Assembly (NCBI GenBank): GCA_030247885.1
Contig: JAPDRO010000006.1
Location: forward strand, 434,001-498,000
DNA from: Taxawa tesnikishii (nom. ined.)
Taxonomy: Eukaryota > Ascomycota > Dothideomycetes > Dothideales
Direction: 5' to 3'
DNA: 64,000 nt
Position 1 is the first letter of the stretch, and each line of letters opens with the position of its first letter. The notes beneath the pieces were generated by a model. That model searched no databases, had not been told where the DNA came from, and was given only the letters and a program-made list of their open reading frames with translations. This document shows positions 23,798-35,204 of this stretch, one piece after another. The position numbers were made by a program, and so were the translations under genes.

Positions 23798-24158
23798 GGG
23801 TGTGGGTGGAGGTGGAGGTGTGGGCGTGTTCGCCGGTCAAGTGCTCACCACCTCTTTCGAGGGGTGAGCGATATTGTGCGCGACGCGCTCACTGTATACA
23901 CTCGACGAGCGAAGTACAACGGCCGATTCGGGGCTCGGCAGAAGGGGAAGATTGATGCGTCGATGTCGCTCAAGCAAGCTTGGGCCACTGTCAAACCGCG
24001 GTGTCGGGTCGGCTGGCTGTTTCGCCGGGTGGCTGCAGAAACGCATTCGAGATGATGCGATTGATGAACAAAATGGAGAGGGTCGGCGGAGAAGGAGAAG
24101 GAGAAGAAGACATGAAGACGGCAAGAGCCCGAGGATCGCGCGTGTGCGAGATACGAGT

Positions 24159-24193
<35 letters not shown>

Positions 24194-24724
24194 CCTTACT
24201 AGCTTCATTGCCTCAGCGGCTGATAAGGAGCCCCGACGACTGTCCGTAATTCACACACCACTCAACCACCACTTCTCGACCACGTCCGTCCATCTTGGCC
24301 GCGCGCCCAGGCTTGGAGATGTGCGTCTCAGCCTTGAGCTTTGCAAACTCGTCGCGTATCGCCGCAATTGCTTAACAAGACTCGCTCCGCCTTGAAATGA
24401 CGCATGTGGCCGTGCAAGCCGCAAGCCTCCCCTCAACTGAACTGATCAGGCTATGAGCAAAGACAAGGCTGTCCCGATGGAGCTGCACACAGTACAAGCC
24501 AAGCATTTTCTCAACATGCCCAAGTCTCTTCTCTTCTTGCTCATCTATCAACACGGCGGCAGGGAATTCGTGGGCGTTGCCATATACCTCCAACTCCGAC
24601 TCCACCGTTTCCTCTCCCTCGTCAGCATACATCGAGACTGTCAGCGTCAAGAGTGAAGGTGCGTCTACTCATGGGTATCTATCTATCTATCCAACCAGAA
24701 CCTGCACCACAGCCCGCACCAGAT
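23798..24724. other. Intergenic region with simple repeats
   Basis: About 930 bp between the start of the rhodopsin-like gene and the stop of the DUF1769 gene. It contains a GGAGAAGGAGAA tract near 24088-24106 and the hexamer array at 24160-24190. Open frames through these arrays are low-complexity by-products (Arg/Leu or Asp/Ala repeats). The promoter of the rhodopsin-like gene should lie at its left end. Confidence 0.4.
24160..24190. repeat. GACGCA hexanucleotide tandem repeat
   Basis: Five uninterrupted copies of GACGCA in non-coding DNA. Likely a polymorphic microsatellite. Confidence 0.9.
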
Positions 24725-25837
24725 CTAATCCAAATCGTCGCCGTCATTGGCCACCTGAACACTTTCAGCGCCCTTGGCGTTCTTGTCCTCGTTCTGCGCC
24801 TGCAACTGCTCATCCGCAGCGTCGGCCTGATCCTTTGGTACCAGTGTGAAGATGACGACGAAGAGCGGTTCGTTGGTGACGCGGTTCTTGAGCACGTATC
24901 TGAGAGCGTGCGAGCTGTGTTAGCGCGGGCGCGCGGCAAGTTAGGCAAGCTCTGACAGAGGAATGTGCTTTGGAGAAGGGGCCCATGTGGGACAGGTGAC
25001 CGATCGGATGGTGGGATATACTTACCGGAGTGGTTGCCCGTCCCAGTAGCTGATGATGGGGATCGTAATGCCGGGGATGAGACTGAACCCGGGCAGTTTC
25101 AGGGCAAAGTCTTGACGGTGACGTTAGCCTGGTTGAAGGGTGGAGAGATGGAAAGAGGCTCGACGAACCGTTGAAGTCCAAATACGGGTTGAAGAAATCG
25201 CACGAGTACTGTCTCCCGCTCTCGAAATTGAAGCCCTTGAGGTGCTGCTCCGTCAAAAGTACTTTTTACGTGCCGCTGCATCAGCTGGCAGCTTGGCCTC
25301 GTGTCTCACGTCCTCCCCATCTCCTTCCGCGCCCTCTGTAAATGCTTCCACCTCTTCTTCGGAGCCTTTCTTGCCATGGTCTGATCCCTTGCTGCCTATC
25401 CGAAACGTGTTGATTGAGCTGAGCAGCGGGCCGTACAGATACGGCTCATCCGCATACACATCCGCATACAGTCCGGGATCGATAAACCACTTGACGATCT
25501 TGAATGCCTGGTCGAACCCCGGTGGCAGCTTGTCGCGAATCGGGTGGTCGAAGTCATTGCCGAAGATCAGGTCGTGGCCGTTGATCTCCGATTTTGGCGT
25601 GAAGGAGAATTGAAGCGAGTAGAGGTCGTGATTATGCGGTGCTCTTGAGAAGTAAGGTGATGTGGAAGGTGAGCCTTTGGGAAGACCGCGGAAGTTCTGC
25701 ACGCGGATGGTGATGTCGGCATCGAGGTGTGAGGACGAGACGTGGATTGCTTGTTCAGAGTTGACATGGACGGGTTTCTGGTCCTTTTCCTCGTACGACG
25801 TGCCGGCGGTGACCTTCAGTATGTACTGATCCGCCAT
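24725..25837 (-). CDS. DUF1769 (UPF0590) family protein
   Basis: Exons are 25837-25169, 25110-25026 and 24899-24725; restored length 309 residues. The sequence carries the blocks I associate with DUF1769: YILKVTAGTSYEEKDQKPV, VNSEQAIHVSS, RVQNFRGLPKGSPSTSPYFS, FGNDFDHPIRDKLPPGF, then WFIDPGLYADVYADEPYLYGP. The C-terminal part holds PGFSLIPGITIPIISYWDGQ and an acidic end. The family is conserved through fungi (S. pombe has one) and its function is not established. A frame break at the A-run 25255-25258 (T-run on the coding strand) needs one base to join KKYF to LTEQHLKGF. It is divergent from the FAD oxidoreductase across a 686-bp spacer. Confidence 0.85.
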
Positions 25838-26523
25838 TGTGACTTGCTCGACTGGTGTACGAAAGGTCAGCGTTGAAGTGTTGTATGGATGATGGGTGTG
25901 TTCCTTGGTTGTCTTGACGCCCTCTGTAAATTGTTTCTGACTTCGCGCAGGATGACGTTTCATGGGCATGAGCGAATCGCATGTGAATCCGGCCAGGCAC
26001 GACACCTCAACACAGGCATTTCGTCTCACCTCCCTACTATAGCGAAAAGGGAAATGCAGTGTACAAGGCAGGTTTCCTGTCTACTCTGCAGTTAAACACT
26101 CGTGACTTCAAATGCCTACGAGTTCTTTTCTCCACCTGCAGACACTTGACGGTTACACGGGCACGTTTATCACGAGGAAGTACATCCAACATGCTGTATC
26201 ATCACGGACATGGGAAATGCGCACCAGAAAAACACCCTCTCCCCCACCAGCCCACCAAGTGCTCAACATAGTCGATTGGTCTTAGTCAGACGCATTCATT
26301 ACGTTGACAAAGCCATGATGCCAGAAGGGCGTAAGTTAATAGTGACCATCAAGGTTATCCCATCAAGGTAGTCAGAAGTGCATCTACGACATTGGCCCTC
26401 CTATCGAATTGCTTCCATATATGGTCTTGGTTTGCCCGGGTCGCCTGCTGGCCAATCCGAATTTGAGCACTTAATAGCTGCACTCTCTCATCTCTCTCTG
26501 AGCGCTTCTCATTGCCCTCAAAA
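25838..26523. other. Divergent intergenic region
   Basis: 686 bp between the starts of the DUF1769 protein and the FAD oxidoreductase; both promoters should be inside. CATATATGG at about 26415-26423, roughly 100 bp before ATG 26524, is a possible TATA-like element. Nothing else stands out. Confidence 0.4.
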
Positions 26524-28332
26524 ATGGTTAATGAAGAGCAGGTTGTCCCTCCTCTCTACGATGTGATCATAGTAGGAGCGGGACCATGCGGTCTCGCAGT
26601 CGCCACCCGCTTATGCGAGCATACACCAAGTGCAATCTTTACCGACGAAGAGCACCATAGGTACCACTGGATCAGGAAACATGCTGCTCGAGCAACCATC
26701 AAGAACAAGAAGACTGGTCGCGTCAGGGCGCCGACAGAAGGCACACCCGGTCAGCGGAGATACTCTACGCTTGTGCTGGACGCCACCGCGGATAGATGGA
26801 TGGCGCAATGGAACCGTCTGTTCAAGGCATTCGAGATTACACATTTGCGATCCCCGATGTTCTTCCATCCGGATCCAGGTGATAGAGATGGACTGCTGGC
26901 TTTCACTCATGAACAACGCCGTGAGCGAGAATTAGTCGAGATACCAGAGTGCGTAGGCAAGGAGATCAGCAAGCACAAGAAGAAAAAGAGGACCAACGGC
27001 AAAGGGAAAGGGAAAGTACTCATCAGCTCCTTTGGTTCTGTCGTACTGACGATGCAGTTAGTCAGCGTGCAGAGATTACCATCGACGAAAGAGACAGGAA
27101 AGACTACTTTACACCTTCAGCTTCCCTGTTCAATGACTATTGCGACTGCATCATAGATCGATATGGGCTGAAGGAAGGCTTGGTAAGACAGGAAAAGGTT
27201 TTGGATATTGACTTCGGGGTCTTCAACGAAGTAGCCGAACTCGACTCGATCTTTCGGGTCTCCACAGACACGAGCATTCGCTATGCGCGTACTGTTGTCT
27301 TAGCAGTAGGGGCAGCCAATGCGCCACGTGTGCCGCTGCCTCTGAATAGTCCTGACACGCAGGGCTGTTGCCACGCGATGCGTATACAACAGTTTCCCGA
27401 TGCTGCTGTGACCGCCAAGATAAGGGCCAGGAAATCGACAAACATCCTCGTTGTTGGCGGTGGACTCACGTCCGCTCAGGTCGCGGACATGGCTATCCGC
27501 TATGGTGTGAGTAAGGTATGGCATATCATGAGGGGACCCTTGAAAGGTGCGATCCACGTTTTTATTTGTGTATCCCGACGCTGTTCTGACTGCCTCGCAG
27601 TGAAGCCGTTTGACGTGGATCTGTCCTGGATGGGGAAGTTTAAAAACCACGAGAAGGCCAGCTTTTGGTCTGCTGACAGTGATGAAGGTATGCATAAGCG
27701 CCCGTAAGGTGCTTTAGTACCCGGCTGACGATACCATAGAAAGGCTAGAGCAAATCAAAGACGCGCGCGGAGGTGGTAGCATCACGCCTCGCTTCCACAA
27801 GATCCTTAAGCAGCATATTGCAGCAGGCAACTTGACGTTGCGCGTCAACACCACCGTTAAAACGCAAGCATACGATTCCACGTCGGGAAGTTGGTATGTT
27901 GAAACTTGCCCGCCCATTGGCGATCTCCCACCCATTGATTACATCTATTACTGCACTGGGATCCAGAGTGACTTCTCAACTCTGCCATTTCTGAAGACGA
28001 TGAATGCCAAGTTACCGGTCCATGGTCATGCTGGCTTGCCGTGTTTGACCGACGATCTTATGTGGTCAAAGGACGTTCCGCTATTCGTGACCGGAAGACT
28101 CGCATCGCTGCGACTGGGTCCAGGAGCAGGGAATTTAGAAGGTGCACGGGTCGGAGCGGAGAGAATTGCTTGGTCGATAGCGGAAATCCTAGGCAACCAA
28201 CCGGATGCTGGGGGTGTCGAGGACGATGAGGACGGCGAGTATCGGTATCGCGCTGGCATTGGCAGCAGGTTCAGCAGTCTTGATGGAGGCTCTACAGCGA
28301 CAGAACAGAGCGATGGCATGTATGTAACGTGA
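26524..28332 (+). CDS. FAD/NAD(P)-dependent oxidoreductase, monooxygenase-like
   Basis: Exons are 26524-27546, 27601-27687 and 27740-28332; restored length 567 residues. The FAD-binding Rossmann motif VIIVGAGPCGLAVA is at residues 14-27, and a second dinucleotide motif, LVVGGGLTSAQVA, lies mid-protein, the two-nucleotide-domain layout of flavin monooxygenase and lysine-N-hydroxylase-like enzymes. RSPMFFHPDP and YYCTGIQSDF fit this group. The substrate is unknown. A Lys-rich linker (SKHKKKK) precedes a frame break at the A-run 26983-26987, where one more A leads into AEITIDERDRKDYF. A possible 42-nt intron (gtactc...gatgcag) within the following 100 bp is undecided, as both versions stay in frame. 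Confidence 0.78.
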
Positions 28333-28775
28333 CCATGTTGGAGCATCGCCGACATGACGGGAAATGCCAAGCATCGAAATGCCAAGGCGGGGTCAATCGC
28401 GCTGCGGCTGACGGGGCTCTCCGCTCCACTCCACTCCACTCCACTCCGTACATGCAAGCCGCGGACAGCAACAGCACTAAAGGAGCAGAATGCCACAGGA
28501 AGAGATGAGACGCAGGTCAAGGATGCCGATTCCACCATGATGGGGCGCACGAGATCGGACCAGGCCCGAGTTGAAGATCACGACGCAGGTCCATCCATGA
28601 CGACTCAATGACATCTCCTTTCCCCCGACAGGCATGGCATGGCATGGGTGCTGAGGGGTAAGTTATATGGATACAGATGGGCTTGTCAGATGCAATTGAT
28701 CTCTACAAATCGATCCCTCTGCTGCATCAGGACCGAATCGCTAAGAGACTCTCCTCGCAGCTGCACCTTGTCATC
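28333..28775. other. Intergenic region with CCACT repeat
   Basis: 443 bp between the oxidoreductase stop and the SDR start. It contains a run of CCACT pentamers (28424-28447) and GGCATGGCATGG near 28632. It presumably includes the SDR promoter. No gene is seen. Confidence 0.45.
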
Positions 28776-29975
28776 ATGGTTACGCCCCGAATGACATCAC
28801 CCAGAATTGCTCTTCAAGCGTCAAGACTGTTCCAAAGCCACGCATACCAAAAGGCCTCCATGCCAGCTGCAGGTGCTCGCCTCCAATCTCTCTCGCAACA
28901 GATCCTCCCACAACCTTTGCAACAACCCCTTCAACGAACCTTCAACCAATCCCAGAGACTCTTCTCTACAGCGCCCACTATGCAGTCCCCTAACAACAAC
29001 GAAGCTTTCAAGCTCTCTGAGCTATTCAATGTCAAGGACAAGATCGTCGTCGTGACCGGAGGAGGAAGCGGTATTGGTCTCATGGCCACTCAGGCATTCG
29101 CCGTCAACGGTGCCAAGGTCTACATCATTGGAAGGACAAAGGAGAAGCTTGACAAGGTCGCCGAACTCTACGGCAAGGATATTCCAGTGCGTTACACATC
29201 GGGTACATGCAACCTAGCTGCAACCGCTGACACCGGAGGCAGGGTCAAATCATTCCACTTCAGGGTGACATTACCTCCAAGGAGGACATCAAGCGAATGT
29301 ACAAGGAGATTGAGAGCAAGGAGAAGTGCGTCTGCATCCTCGTCAACAACGCCGGTATATCTTCGAACACCATGCAGACCGAGGCCAAGTCGGCCGAGGA
29401 GATGAAGGCGAACCTGTTCGATAACCCGGACAGCAACATCGAGGACTGGGTCGACACCTACCGCACCAACGTTCCTCAATGCTTCTTCATGACCACTGCA
29501 TTCCTTCCTCTTCTCCAAAAGGCCACCGAGCACCAGCACGGCTACTCTGGATGCGTCATCAACATCTGCTCCATCTCCGGTATCGTCAAGACCGCACAGC
29601 ACCACTTCGCCTACAACGCTAGCAAGGCTGCTGTTATCCACTTGACCAAGATGCTAGGATGGGAGATTGCGAGCAACGGCCTGAAGATTCGTGTCAACAG
29701 CATAGCTCCAGGTGTCTTCCCTAGCGAAATGACCCAGGGCGACAGTGGTGACAACCAGAAGTCCGGTATGATATTCGATTTTGCGTCTCGGGGGTCACCG
29801 CTAACGTGATACAGAACTTCCGAAGGAAAAGTTCGAGGGCAAGGTGCCAGCCGCGAGGCCAGGCAACGACCGCGATATGGGCAACGGCATGCTCTTCGTG
29901 GCTACCAACCAGTACGTGAACGGCCAGACCATTGTCATCGACGGTGGATACGTCCTGCAGGCTGGCTCTGCTTAG
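28776..29975 (+). CDS. Short-chain dehydrogenase/reductase with mitochondrial-type leader
   Basis: Exons are 28776-29186, 29243-29765 and 29815-29975; 364 residues, no frame break. About 70 N-terminal residues rich in Arg, Ser, Gln and Leu and free of acids (ending RTFNQSQRLFSTAPT) look like a mitochondrial presequence. The classical SDR core follows: cofactor motif VVTGGGSGIG, NNAG, catalytic Ser in ICSISG, YNASK with catalytic Tyr and Lys, then IAPGVFPSEMT. The Arg of IIGRTKEK after beta-2 suggests NADP(H). It resembles RhlG-like 3-oxoacyl reductases, but the substrate cannot be read from sequence. A shorter start at 28791 (MTSPRI) is possible. Confidence 0.88.
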
Positions 29976-30749
29976 GGACGTGAAGATGTCGAGTTGAAGT
30001 GATGGAGCTTTCAGCGCGGCTGCCATTGTACTCTGTATATAATATCACGAGACCAATGAAAAACAATGTTACGCTCGACCATATTGCGTGTGGTACATGT
30101 GCTTGCTGGCGTTCAGCTGCTGTTGACATGATGACGACATTCCGTTGCCTCCCGCTGGGCAAAGACGTATATATGTGTCTTGGCCACTTGCCGCAGGGAC
30201 TTTATGATAAAACGTTCTGTTTCGTCAGTCGAATCCAAAGAAATATTCAGATCAAATCGATACATCCATCTATTCACCATGCCTCACCAACATCGCCAAC
30301 AGCGTTCCAGGTCCGATCGTTTCTTCGAAGCTTCAGGCAATGTACAAGACTCCAACATGTACGCACCTGTTAGATGGATCGCGCAGTGGATACAGCGCCT
30401 TGTTGCTCTTCTCATCATCACTTTCGGCAAGGCGCTGGAAGGAATATTCAAAAGCGACTCACAACGGCCCAGACGCCATGCGGAATGACCGGAGTGCGTA
30501 GTAGGAAATCCACGATTCGAGCCCGACAGGTTGACTCTTCGGCCGTCGCAACACATATCCAATCCGGCCGCGGCCATCTGACAGCAACTACACGGAATCG
30601 GCACTGCGCCACATCGTTAACGACACTGTTTACGCACGTAAAGCTGGGTGGACGTCTCATCCCTGCGAATATCCTTTATCTGGACACCTTACCCAGTACG
30701 ACGATTTTCCACGGCTTGATATCAGCACCGTTCATTGGTGACCACCAGA
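29976..30749. other. Intergenic region
   Basis: 774 bp between the SDR stop and the FAD monooxygenase start. An open frame from ATG 30279 (70 codons, MPHQHRQQRSRSDRFFEA) has no recognisable feature beyond one short hydrophobic stretch, and I do not call it. Confidence 0.35.
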
Positions 30750-32030
30750 ATGCTGGAGCTCAAGATTGCTATCGTAGATGCCGGACCTGCAGGCTGCACC
30801 TTGGCAGCCCTGCTACAGCGCGCCGGCATCTCCTGCACCATTTTCGAAGGCGAATCAACACGGAACTTCCGCTCACAAGGGGGCTCTGGATCTGCACGAC
30901 AACACAGGGCTAGCCGCGTTGCGGAAGGCTGGACTGTACGATGACTTCCTGAAGCATGCGAGGTTTGACGGGGAAGCAATTGCGATTGGAGACAAGTACC
31001 TGCGATACTACGCTAAGGCTGGCGGTGGAAAGCCTGGCAAACCAAGTCCTGGAAGACCTGAGATGGATCGTACTAAGTTGCGGGAGTTGCTGGTTGATGC
31101 CTTGCCTGAGGGATGCATCAAGTGGCATCACCGTCTGCGTCGTGCCACGGCCGAAGAAGAAGGCGGAACGTTGCATTTCGATTCCGGTACCCAGTCTGGT
31201 TTCGACCTCATCATCCGTGCGGATGGTGCCTGGAGCAAAGTACGACCTTTGGTTCACGACGTCAGACCGTATCATGCCGGTCTGGTGGGCATAGTCATGA
31301 AGATCCCCGATGCCGCTAACTCTCAACCGGACGTCCATCAACTCGTCAACCGCGGCAGTCATTTCTGCTGGGCGATGGATCCATCAATGTTGTTACGCAT
31401 ATGCCTAGAAGGAAAGACTGGCTGAAAGAGGCATCTTTCGATGTCCATGATGAGGCGCAGACGAAGACCGCTCTCCTAAAAGAGTATGCCGATTGGGCAC
31501 CCGAGCTGAAGAACACGCTGGAGGTTGCTGAAGGCGAGCCATGGTCTCATAATCTGTATATGCTGCCCATTGGACACCGCTGGGAAAACAAGCCGGGTGT
31601 CACCCTCATAGGTGATTCCGCTCACCTAATGACTCCGTTCGCGGGTAGGCTATCGCACCTCTTCAATGCCGCTAAGAGCCTTGTTGACGTTGCTCTAGGG
31701 GAGGGCGTGAATGTTGCTATGACCGACAGCAGTCGGCTCGCTGACGCCATCATCAAAGCAAGGGACATCGGTCCAATCGAAGCATTGCATGAGAATGTGA
31801 GAGCTTTCGAGCAGGACATGTTCGCAAGGGCCACGGAGACGCAGCAATTGACTTACGATCTTATGAACATGATGTTTTTCACACCAGACGCGCCAGACTC
31901 GGTCATTGCAGCATATTTCTCGAGATTTATATCGGATGCTCCAGGGCTGCGGTATTTCATGCCGATCATCAATGTTCTGGTCTACGCATACTTTTGGTGG
32001 TTTCAGTGGTGGTACCCGGTGAATCGGTGA
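30750..32030 (+). pseudogene. TetX/aromatic-hydroxylase-like FAD monooxygenase, probably decayed
   Basis: Exons are 30750-31644 and 31699-32030, about 408 residues. It has the fold of single-component flavin hydroxylases: N-terminal FAD motif, LDLHDNTGLAALRKAGL, the Arg-containing helix DRTKLRELL, then GDSAHLMTPFAG|EGVNVAM, the second FAD motif, formed by removing a 54-nt intron. Several oddities coincide. The first Gly of GxGxxG is Asp (IVDAGPAG). The frame breaks at the G-run 30879-30883, one base long. It breaks again near the T-run 31362-31364, and there about ten residues usual between GSHF and GDGS are missing. The breaks alone could be sequence error as elsewhere, but Asp in the motif and the lost segment point to real decay. 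The C-terminal hydrophobic stretch (FMPIINVLVYAYFWWFQWWY) could be a membrane anchor. Confidence 0.65.
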
Positions 32031-32169
32031 GATGGTGAGGAGGTCGATGGGGTCTGATAGTGTTGCAACCGCCATGGAAATCATACGAGCTTCAAGTATA
32101 CCGTCCACACACGCCAGCGCTAGATGTTCCGCACGAAACTTACCAAACAAAACGACACCCCTCTCAGTA

Positions 32170-34242
32170 TCACAGTTTGACACTACCACCGACGATACGC
32201 TCCCAATCTTTCTTCCCAAACTCCTCGTACGATTCCTTGCCTGGCGGGAGCCAGAACACCTTGTCCTGACCCGTCTTGGCAGGATCTACGCCCTCGGTCC
32301 TGAGACCATGCTTAGTGTACTTGTTCGTGCCCGTCACCTCCATACTCTTTACGACTCTCAGAAACAACGGCACCGCAAATTTGGGCAGTCTTTTTCTGTT
32401 GTGTGTAGCCAAATCCCTGAGGACCGCCGTGCCAGGTTCGCTGTCGGCGAGGATGATGGCCGCACATCCAGCTCTTCCGTCGTGATTGGGCAACTCGATG
32501 CCGTAGACGTTGACCTCTTTCACGGATGCGTGTTGCGAAACAACCTCGGCGACTTCGTTGGTGGAAACGTTCTCCGCCTTCCAGCGGAATGTGTCTCCAA
32601 TACGGTCGACAAACCATGTGCGCCCGTCTGCGTCGGTGCGCAACAGATCGCCGGTGCGATACCAAGCGTCGCCCTTCCCAAACACGTCGCGCAGAATTTT
32701 GCTCTGCGAAGCCTTCTCGTTTCCAAAGTAGCCCGCGTATTTCTCGCCCATATTGGCCGGGTCGATGGCGTTAATCATCTCGCCGCTCTCACCAGTGGCC
32801 ACACGCGCGCAGAACCCGGTCTTTGGGTCCCGGTACGGTTCACCAGTCTCAACGTCGTGAGCGACGATAGCGCTCTGTCTCCCTGATACCGCGCGCAATA
32901 ACACCCCGGTGCGCCCGACGATACCGCGGCCGAAGCTGTTGCGCGACTTGACGAAGGTAGCAGAGACGGCTTCCGTAGCGCCGTAAAATTCGGCGATCTC
33001 GGTGATGGAGAAGCGGTCTTTGAATTGCTGCCACACATCCGGACGCAGACCGTTGCCGAAGGCGATTCGGATCTTGTGCTGCGTGTCGTGCGCTGAGGGC
33101 CTGGTCGAGAGGAGATAGCGGCACATTTCGCCGATGTACTGGACCATGGTCGCTCTGCTGGCGGCAGCAGAGGCAAAGAAGGTGCTGGGTGAGAAATGAG
33201 GGGAGATGATGTAGGCGGCGCCTGCATGCAAGGAAACGCAGAGACCCAGGACGGAGGCGGAAGTGTGGTAGAGGGGAAGTGCCTGGAAAGAAGTGTGAGC
33301 AGGTATGTCTCCGGTTTGGAGATCCGTACAAACCACGTACGCTGTAGTATCTGTCACTCCTCTTGACTCCTAGCCATTTGCTCACGAACTGTGGTGCCTG
33401 GGCCGTCTTCCTCCAGGTCACGTTTGCGGCTTTGGGCAGGCCTGTTGTACCACTTGTATATATCAAAATGGCCATATCGCTGATCTTCGCGCCCGAGCGT
33501 TCTTCATCCGCTGCCCGCAGTCCTCGCGTGTCCTGCACCCTTCTGGTGGCCTCATCGTCCACGACCACCACTGTGACTGCGCTCTTCTCGGCATCCGAGC
33601 TCGCCAACTCCTCCCGTACGTCCTGGCTCAATGCATCCTGGAGCTTGGAATCCAGCAGCAGCAAGCGCGCATTGGCCTGCCTCACGCAGTGCAAGAAAGC
33701 CTTTCCCCGCAGATTGGTATTTATGAAAGCAGGCTTCGCGCCCAGGCTCCAGAGAGCGAACCACAGAAACACGAACTCGGGGTTGTTGGTGCAGTCCAGC
33801 GCGACGATCTCATCCTTGCTAACGCCATGCTCCTGCTTCAACCACGCCGCATATTTCAACACTGTCTGGTACACCTGCGCATAGGTCCATTCATCGCATT
33901 TCAACTTGGCCAGCTCGGCGTTGGATTTCGAGGCGAGCGCCTCTTTGCTGATGGCCGGCGGAACGGCGATGAAGGGATTATGGGCAGTTTTGTGGGACTG
34001 GGCATATTCTTCGAGGGTATAGAAGAGGTTTACCCGGTCTCTGCGCTCCCGGCGTTTGTAGCTGACGGTGGAAGTGATGATGGGGGTAACGAAACCTAGG
34101 TCTTGCGATATGCCGGCTTTGGCGTTTAGGTAGGCAAGAGAAGCGCCCAAAGCAGGTATGGTAAGGGACAATGGAAGGCCTGTGCAAGTGACATGAGCTG
34201 GGTAGAACGAACCACAGGGCTTGAAAGAACTTGCCGGCCATG
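32170..34242 (-). CDS. FAT1: Very-long-chain acyl-CoA synthetase / fatty acid transporter
   Basis: The main exons are about 34175-33341 and 33282-32170. It belongs to the ANL adenylating superfamily and activates (very) long-chain fatty acids to CoA esters at ER, lipid-droplet or peroxisomal membranes. Visible: the AMP-binding P-loop ILIYTSGTTGLPKAA, ALPLYHTSASVLG formed across the intron, FYGATE, YRTGDLLRTDADGRTWFVDRIGDTFRWKAENV (given in part: core YRTGD and DRIGD), and the C-terminal Lys motif TGTNKYTKHGLR. DRIGD-F-RWKGENVST is the hallmark of the FATP/Fat1 branch. An N-terminal hydrophobic segment (SLTIPALGASLAYLNAKAG) fits a membrane anchor. The first exon from ATG 34242 (MAGKFFQ) does not join in frame with any good donor, so the start is uncertain. 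Confidence 0.87.
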
Positions 34243-34447
34243 GTGGCTGTAGCTATGTTGTCAGCGCCAGCGAATGGTGATGCGGCTATTGCTGCAAGAG
34301 ACGAAGCAGAAAACAACGAGAACAAGAGGGGTTCGTGGCGGATTGGCAACGTTTAGGGGATTGTGGCGGTAGGGGATATAGATATAGCGAGCTCGTTATA
34401 GTGAGCGGCAGCAGGGCGAGGGCACATAGCAGAGCAGAGAGGGTTCA

Positions 34448-34504
34448 CGCAACGCCTCTTACACGGACTTGCAGGCTCTCCAAGTCCGTGTGTAAGGCGT
34501 TGCG
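34448..34504. repeat. Inverted repeat, 24-nt arms with 9-nt loop
   Basis: The left arm 34448-34471 (CGCAACGCCTCTTACACGGA, then CTTG) pairs with the right arm 34481-34504 at 21 of 24 positions: 10 bp, three mismatches, then 11 bp, with loop CAGGCTCTC. Such a hairpin is far above chance. It lies about 210 bp upstream of the FAT1-like start. Candidates are a cruciform-type regulatory element or the remnant of a short palindromic insertion. Confidence 0.9.
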
Positions 34505-34692
34505 TAGGGCGCTGGGTTGTGCGAAAGAGCCGAGGTACCGCGGATCATGTGTTTTCCGGCCAGATGAGGCAATCATTGCGGCTGTTACTATACGAGTAGG
34601 AGCACCTTACGTACGCAAGGCGACATACGCCTTTGTGTGATGCAGCCAGCAATCAATTCACTCTCGTCCGTTCTCGAGCGACGCGTTCCCTG

Positions 34693-34735
34693 GAAGCAGA
34701 AGCAGGGAGAGGAAAAAGGAAAAGGAAAAAGAAAC

Positions 34736-34766
<31 letters not shown>

Positions 34767-34780
34767 AATAAAGAAGAGGT
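34693..34780. repeat. Polypurine (GAAAAA)n tract
   Basis: About 88 nt almost entirely of A and G, with degenerate GAAAAA/GGAAAA units and a 13-nt A-rich core. In fungi such nucleosome-excluding poly(dA)-type tracts are common in promoters. Confidence 0.85.
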
Positions 34781-34856
34781 TCAGCGCGCTACTGTGGAGT
34801 CGCTGTCGGCTATCGCATTACTCGTGTAGAGCAATGGGCACCGCCAATAGGGAAAC

Positions 34857-34874
34857 ATGCATGCATGCATGCAT
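34857..34874. repeat. ATGC tetranucleotide repeat
   Basis: Four and a half copies of the self-complementary unit ATGC. A short microsatellite. Confidence 0.85.
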
Positions 34875-35154
34875 CCATCCTTCCAACCACTCCGTATGAG
34901 AAGCCAAATATCAGAATACCGCAACTTCCGTCCGAAGGCTGCAATACTGTCGCTGAACGGAGTGACTCGATATCCCATGGTGGATAAAGATGCGGATGAG
35001 CTAGTCCTACCATTAGATGCAGATGTGACCAGCAAGTCCGAAGACCAGCAACAGGCTTACGAGGTAAAGTACAACGGAATGCATGTGGGAGAGGAGACGT
35101 CTCAGTCAATTCAAGAGATATTGTAAACCTCTGTCCACGGCACGATTCCGTGCT

Positions 35155-35204
35155 CCAGCATGCACCAGCATCTACCAGCATGCACCGGCATGCACCAGCA
35201 TCTC
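35155..35204. repeat. Decamer tandem repeat CCAGCATGCA
   Basis: Five contiguous 10-nt units: CCAGCATGCA, CCAGCATCTA, CCAGCATGCA, CCGGCATGCA and CCAGCATCTC. It lies about 220 bp upstream of the amidase ATG. The ten-base period equals one helical turn, so repeated protein contacts on one DNA face are conceivable but unproven. Confidence 0.85.

Noticed and set aside
30279-30488. 70-codon open frame on the plus strand
   Set aside because: No homology I recognise and only one weak hydrophobic stretch; too short to separate from chance.
31645-31698. An 18-residue insertion in the FAD monooxygenase
   Set aside because: The 54-nt segment has donor gtaggc, acceptor ctctag and an internal branch-like gctaag, and its removal recreates PFAGEGVNVAM; it is better read as an intron.
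22050-32030. A secondary-metabolite cluster around the oxidoreductases and membrane protein
   Set aside because: No polyketide synthase, NRPS, terpene synthase or transporter is present; neighbours such as the DUF1769 protein are generic, so adjacency alone is not enough.
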